Assembly (NCBI GenBank): GCA_020744425.1
Contig: JAGMUV010000003.1
Coordinates: 682,001-746,000 of the forward strand
Source of the DNA: Dactylonectria macrodidyma
Lineage: Eukaryota > Ascomycota > Sordariomycetes > Hypocreales > Nectriaceae
Direction: 5' to 3'
Length of the DNA: 64,000 bases
Part shown: positions 58,981-64,000 of the stretch, one piece after another
How positions within the stretch are numbered: position 1 is the first letter of the stretch
Layout: every line of letters starts with the position of its first letter
Notes under the pieces: model-generated
Seen by the model: only the letters and a program-made list of their open reading frames with translations
Told to the model about the DNA's origin: nothing
The model's database searches: none
Translations under genes and position numbers: made by a program

Positions 58981-60406
58981 TTACAGCTTCCCCGCCGACT
59001 CGTCAATCTCGCAAAATGCCTTGAAGGTGATAAACTCGTCATCGTCGCCACCTTCAGACTCGAGCACGCACTCGGCCGTGGAGCCGACAAAGTAAACGTA
59101 GCCTTCCTTCATCTCTGCGCTGGTGGGGCCGACGGAGATGCGTCCCTTGCCAGAAGTACAGATGACGATGCTGGGCCCGTCGAGAGGATCGAAGGTAGCC
59201 TTGGCTCCGTCGCCGCGCAGCAGCGCGCGCACCACGGCGAACTCCTCGATCGGGGGGTCGTAGAGCACAACGGCAGAGCCAGAGCTATAACCAGTGCGGT
59301 TGAGGGTGGCGTAGGGATAATCGACGGGGGTCATCTTCTGCTCCTCAATGGGGGCGAAGTTGTAGGTGAGCATGTCGACGAGAGTGGTGACATCCTTGAA
59401 CTTGGGTGTGAAGCCAGCGCGGACGACGTTGTCCGAGGCGGCCATGCACTCCATAATGTCGCCCGAGACGTATGCGTGGATGTCATCAGCAACCAGGAAC
59501 AGGGCCTCGCCAGGCTCAAGGGTGACATAGTTGAGGAAGAAGAGGACGAAGAGGCCAATGTCACTGCCGAATTCGCCTTGGAGCTGCTTGACAAGCCCAG
59601 ATAGGGTCTCACCGGAGGTTGAGGATACGCCGCCAGCAGCGAAGTCGGCGCCCTCAGAGGTCGCCTGTTGTACGAGGATCGAGGTCTGCTCAGCGATAGA
59701 CTCGGGAGATGAGGACATGAGGGCAGCAAAAGCCTTCTTCAACGCCGCCTTCTTGGTGTCGGTGACGCCCTCGGTAGCATCTGCGGCCACCTCAGCAAAC
59801 TCCTTGGCGGCCTCGTCGCCCACAAGGCTCTTCAAGGCGGGCACCGTCTCGAGAAAGTGGGCAATCTCGGCGAGGGGCCGAAAGCCGCACAGGCCCTGGA
59901 AGGGGGTGATGGCGATGGCCATCTCGGGCTTGTGATTGTCATCGGGGTAGTTCTTGGGGTCGCGGGCGTGCAGCTGCTCGGCGAGGGTCTTGTTGGGGTG
60001 GGCCTGGATGGAGAGCGCCTTGCTAATGGACAGCACCTTGAAGAGGAATGGCAACTTATCAGCGTAGCGGGTGGCGATGGTGGTGGAGAGGAGAGCTTTG
60101 TTTTCGTCGAAGAGCTCGAGGAGGGTGCGGCCGGTCTCGATGTCACGGGATGGGTTTGAGGGATGAGTGCCCATCCAGAGCTGCACAGTTTGATCAGTTA
60201 GCACACAAAGTCACCATAGACGACAACGTCAAAGAGGGGGAAGAGGGGGTAATTGAGCTTGCCTCTGCGTAGGGCTTGTCGGACTCGATGGTGACGCCCT
60301 CGGCGGGAGTAGCAGCGGCGAAGCGGGCAGCAGCGGAATCGAAGCCCTGCTTGCCCCAGGCGTACGAGTTAACGCCGCACTGGAGTCGGAGCAGCGGGAC
60401 CTTCAT
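58981..60406 (-). CDS. manA: Mannose-6-phosphate isomerase, 447 aa, two exons with GC-AG intron
   Basis: Type I phosphomannose isomerase; zinc enzyme interconverting fructose-6-P and mannose-6-P, feeding GDP-mannose for glycans and cell wall. Exons are 60406-60263 and 60180-58981; phase closes ([13 protein letters not shown]). The 82-bp intron starts with GC (GAG/GCAAGC) and ends TGCAG; no GT donor fits. Zinc ligands of the family are visible: Gln107 and His109 in [12 protein letters not shown], Glu134 in [11 protein letters not shown]. The substrate-site GFRPLAEI and the C-terminal NNVVRAG-type motif ([16 protein letters not shown]) follow. Length and sequence are typical of ascomycetes. Confidence 0.96.
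60181..60262 (-). other. GC-AG intron of phosphomannose isomerase
   Basis: Non-canonical donor GCAAGC after GAG, and a good acceptor (TTTGTGTGCTAACTGATCAA branch region, then TGCAG). A GC donor normally needs strong pairing elsewhere to U1, and AG/GCAAG provides it. Confidence 0.9.
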
Positions 60407-61482
60407 TTTGAGAGGTGGTGCTTGGTGATGTTGCGTTGGAGTTTTGGTGGTGTTGGAAAGGGCGGTGTTGGTGTTGCGGGCTGCGTCCAAGTGGGATGTA
60501 CAGCTTGTGCGGGGCTTGCTTGCTTGAGGGGAAGCTCGATGTGTGTGCGCAGCTAACGGACAGCGCTCGATCTAGAACGTGGAAAGGGCGAGAGAATAGT
60601 AGATGCGGGCAAGGACGAATGGACAAGATGGCGGCCAAACGACAAAAGCGAAACGATGAGCGCACAAGTTCGAGTTAACGATGCGAGAAAACAAGTTCAA
60701 CGGAAGGAGTCTGACGGGGACGATCCGTATGGGGAGTGAGGACAGCGATGACGATGTTGATGGGTGGCGTTCGTTCCCCCAGCAAGATGGGGGTGGCACT
60801 GAGCAAGGGGGGGTTGGTTCACTAACAGTACCTAATTTTTACAGGCTGCAATCTCACATGTCCATTTTCTTACAGGTGCATCAGGTGCATGACCGGCCAA
60901 AGGGCCGGTGACGCTCCGCTAATACAAATTCCACGGGCTCGTATGGATGGACTACATCCAACATGGCAGCTCCGCATTCTCTCAACCCTTGGAGCGATTT
61001 AGCAAAAAGACTCGAGCCATCAGAGCTATGGCTTTATAGCGCTTGCAGGGGGCCTGATCCTTGGCTGCCCCCGCTGGTACCCCGCTGTGGGCCGACCAAC
61101 ACACACCTGAGCTCGGTGAGGCTTTACTTGTCCTTCCGCAACCCGCTTTGGGATCGGACTTGGATGCCATGTGAAATGCGAATGCACAACGCCTAGTTTC
61201 TAATACATTTCATCTTTGTAGCAGCCATGATCTTATTTCGTACTGAGTAAGAAGTCATTGATGTGTAGGAAATCGTGTGCAAGGATTGAGATGCATCAGC
61301 AACCGGTTGAGTTAGGCTTACATGTTCATTGTCTGCCCCTCGCCATCGTCTCGACTCGTTCAACCGCGTCAATACCTATCAGCTTGACAGGAGCTTCATG
61401 TTCAATTCACCTCGACCCTTGCTTCTCAAAGCTTGGCCACGGCCCACCTCAATTTCTCAAAACATTTCAACTAAACATCCCC
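60407..61482. other. Intergenic upstream of the isomerase
   Basis: Promoter side of the isomerase. No supported gene. Confidence 0.4.
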
Positions 61483-61764
61483 ATGAGCGATGCTCCCTCG
61501 AAAAACTCTCATACCCCCCTCCCGATTCCTCACCATAGAACTGATCTGTAAGTCAACTCGCCGCGTACACTATCCGTCCACAGCTCCTCCTGCGAGGCAC
61601 TCTTCCACGACAACTGTCGAAACGAAACATCAGCCGCCTTTCTTACACACGCACCGCGTTTGGCGTCAGCAATCTTCCCCTCCCGTGCTCCCGCACTCGG
61701 CGGACCGGCCCTCTTTACCCAGGTGAGACGTGCAACTCCTGCCCGCATCTGTGGCGCTCAATGA
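61483..61764 (+). CDS. Putative small protein, 81 aa, two exons
   Basis: ATG at 61483 opens MSDAPSKNSHTPLPIPHHRT; a strong donor GATCT/GTAAGT at 61548 and an acceptor at 61583 would remove 36 bp in phase and give a coherent continuation (CEALFHDNCRNETSAAFLTH) to a stop at 61764, or to a second donor at 61732 (CAG/GTGAGA). A 36-bp intron is near or below the usual fungal minimum, so the model is uncertain. Family unknown. Confidence 0.35.
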
Positions 61765-63249
61765 CGTCCCCGTATCAATCTGTACATCGGACACGGCTTC
61801 TTTCAGACGCGTGACACGACGATGTCAAGCTCTCGCTAGTCATGGCTGGATAGAGTTCTTGGTGGTGACAGTAAGAAGCAAGTGATGGAAGAAAAACACC
61901 TCACACCAGAAAACCTCAACCTGTACTGTGTCTTTAGGAGTGGATTTTATGGGTAAAATAACGCTTGGGTTCTATTTCATCCCTAAAACTGTAATTTTAG
62001 AAACTATTCATTTGAATATTCACTCATCTATATTTCTTCCCTTCGGGAAGAGAACAAGGGAATCCCCCAGACCTTGTCATAAATTTCACGGCAACAACGT
62101 TTCGCTAACTCATAACTCAATTCAAGGCCGTCAGAGACCTGGCGATGAGGATTGTACTTCATGTACAGGTGTATCCAGCACGGAGTCAAGTTGCATATCA
62201 CTTCTTCACACAACCGTAGAGGAACCCCCTACAGCATCAAACCGGAAGTCTAGGAGCAAAGTAAGTTGGTGGTCCAAAAGATCTCTCAATTAGTCCAACA
62301 CCGATGCCAAATAAAATCAAAAACTAGCAGCGAATGTACACGGCTCCAAGGAAATTCTGCACAGGGCCCAGTCTGTCCGCCTCAGTCCCCCTCTCATATT
62401 CATTCGGGCTTGGCGTTGCTGCAAAGTGGATGTTGGGCTTTAAACAAAAAGCCCATTGGATCCAGGATGCATCTCTTCCACAGACACGTTGCATCGCACT
62501 GACGTGTCCGTGGGGAGGAGAAAGGCTTCGTTGTGTGACTTTTTGTCCGTAGTTGGGCGGCCTTGTAGCCCAGCAGAGTTTCAACTCATACAATCCACCC
62601 ATGTGATCCAAAAAGCCACTCCTCTCCCTCCCCAACACCGGCCCAGAAGACTGAAATGAAACACACACCCCTAGAGCAGCAAAAGACAAGGAAAATAACA
62701 AATTCAAACTGATGGTAAAGGGACAAATCGTAGCAGCGCATCCTTGTTGAAAGGAATGCAAGTATTGGTTGATGGAGGCTGCAAGTCAGCCTCGAGGATG
62801 CGAGGTTGAGCATGGGGGGCCTGGGTGCTCATGCAGCCCAGGGGAGGACAAAGATGCGCCACAGGGTGACAAGCGCAACGCTGTTCGATGCCATCTCGAG
62901 GAATCCTTGGTCGCAGTACCGAGCTGTCAGGCTCAAGTGCCGAGCCCCTCCCCCGGAACAGAGGCGCAGGGGGGTTGGCGGCCGTTGACGACATGATGCA
63001 GCTGCAAACTGACATGGACCCAATAGATTGTCTCATAGTCAACGAGTTGACTCCCCTTGCATAGCCCGCGTCGCCACGGTTCTCATCGGTTTTGCAGTGG
63101 GAGCCGGATCATGTCGTGTTGAGGAACAAGCAAGAGTTTCAGGAGCAAGAGTTTCCCTCGGATCCATTGAGCCGTCCCGACACCGTATCCCGATAGCATG
63201 ACTGCAGCCGCCGTAGGTAAACAGGAACAAAGGAGAAGCGTAGCCAATG

Positions 63250-63282
<33 letters not shown>

Positions 63283-63398
63283 TGGAACAGCAAAACGATC
63301 ATTCTTTTCTCGGTCTCGCACAGGTTCTCTCTCTCTCTCTGCCACAGGTCATCCCCTCTAGTTCAAAGGGGGCCCCGTCATCACCGTGGTTGGGCCGT
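61765..63398. other. Gene-poor stretch with CA microsatellite
   Basis: No supported gene. (AC)n at 63251-63280 followed by CT repeats at 63328-63341. Overlapping frames at 62266-63040 are unsupported. Confidence 0.45.
63251..63280 (+). repeat. (AC)n microsatellite, about 14 units
   Basis: Uninterrupted ACACAC tract in the 3' flank of the partial gene at 63399. Confidence 0.95.
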
Positions 63399-64000
63399 TC
63401 AGGTTCGGAGCACAGCAGTCTTGTGCTCGCCGTCCTCAGTATCGGCATCAGACCCGGCGCTGCCCTGGGCGTCGCCCGGCATCATGTAGGGCGCATTCTG
63501 GCCGTGGTTCTGTGCCACATAGGACGGGCCGTGGAGGCTGCTCAGGGCGAGGGCGGCATCAGACGAAGAGTCGCGCTCTCGCCTAGACATGAGGGTGCCG
63601 GTGATGGGCGAGGCGGTCCCGGCCGTGGTGTCGGTGTACCGGTAGGTCATGTCCGGACTGCCGCCGTGGTGGCGCATGGAGGCGGCGCCGGTGCCGGTGG
63701 CGGAGCCGGGAGAGTACATGGCCGTCTCGGAGGTGCCCGTGGCCGAGTACATGTCGGTGGGTCGGGTGAGCTGGGCCGCGATGGTCATGGCGGAGTAAGA
63801 CGAGGCGACAGCAGGCATGGCAGAGGACGGGCTGTCGTAGTTGGTGTAACTGGGGGCCGACACCTCGGAACCAGGGGTCATGGGCGACGCACCCGAAGAC
63901 GAAGACTGCGACGACCTGCCACAGACGGGCGAGCAGGAGTCGTTCCTGTAGGGGGAGATGCTCGAGGCCGGAAGGGCAGCGCGTCGAGTGCGCGTAGGGA
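63399..64000 (-). CDS. C-terminal part of a Ser/Thr/Ala-rich protein, cut by window edge
   Basis: The minus-strand frame is open from the stop at 63399 to the end of the window, at least 200 residues. It is rich in Ser, Thr, Ala, Gly, Met and Tyr, with no folded domain visible (ISPYRNDSCSPVC, SSQSSSSGASPMTPGSEV, MSRRERDSSSDAALALSSLH) and an acidic patch near the end (DADTEDGEHKTAVLRT). Such tails are common in fungal transcription factors and signalling proteins. The 5' part, which would identify it, lies outside. The internal ATG at 63881 is not taken as the start because the frame stays open above it. Confidence 0.65.
   Translation of the reverse strand, partial: PTRTRRAALPASSISPYRNDSCSPVCGRSSQSSSSGASPMTPGSEVSAPSYTNYDSPSSAMPAVASSYSAMTIAAQLTRPTDMYSATGTSETAMYSPGSATGTGAASMRHHGGSPDMTYRYTDTTAGTASPITGTLMSRRERDSSSDAALALSSLHGPSYVAQNHGQNAPYMMPGDAQGSAGSDADTEDGEHKTAVLRT

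Noticed and set aside
56832..60406. Secondary metabolite cluster around the FAD monooxygenase
   Set aside because: Neighbours are SAGA and mannose metabolism genes; no polyketide synthase, NRPS, terpene synthase or cluster regulator is in view.

Overview
The window is nuclear chromosomal DNA of a filamentous ascomycete (Pezizomycotina, most likely Sordariomycetes/Hypocreales). This rests on many short GT-AG introns of 49-115 bp with CTAAC/CTGAC-like branch sites, a tRNA gene with an intron after position 37, fungus-restricted families (Helo-like/PigL N-terminal domain, PDDEXK_12-type nuclease, GH93-type secreted glycosidase) and housekeeping genes of clear ascomycete type. The order level is inference; species cannot be told from the window. 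Exon-intron structures were worked out by hand from splice sites and reading phase, and each gene marked 'phase closes' gives an exact multiple of three.

Layout. 0-3.6 kb: tRNA-Lys(CUU), a dienelactone hydrolase and, about 105 bp upstream of its start codon, a complete piggyBac-type transposon with 27-bp perfect terminal inverted repeats. 4.2-8.0 kb: a six-exon Helo-like/ankyrin-like protein resembling a fungal NLR without its NTPase. 8.5-17.7 kb: a gene-poor accessory block with one plausible three-exon hypothetical gene and at least two substantial decayed genes on the minus strand. 17.7-26.5 kb: a MITE with a 5-bp target duplication, a PDDEXK_12-type nuclease gene, an unknown protein with hydrophobic segments diverging from a 935-residue ankyrin protein, and a diverged repeat present at both edges of this island.

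26.5-45.1 kb is ordinary gene-rich DNA: a conserved fungal hypothetical, mitochondrial release factor mrf1, an MCT-type MFS carrier, a GH93-type glycosidase, a GST, a sugar-type MFS transporter convergent with a DCG1-type racemase, arp2 and the Mediator kinase ssn3/CDK8.

45.1-49.9 kb is accessory again. It holds three tandem small proteins sharing one exact seven-cysteine spacing, in my view the best candidate for something undescribed here. 50.9-64 kb returns to core genes (arf1, sgf29, an FAD monooxygenase, phosphomannose isomerase with a GC-AG intron) and ends in the 3' part of a serine/threonine/alanine-rich protein cut by the window edge. Core genes and accessory blocks alternate; transposon, MITE, repeats and pseudogenes fall mainly in the first 27 kb.
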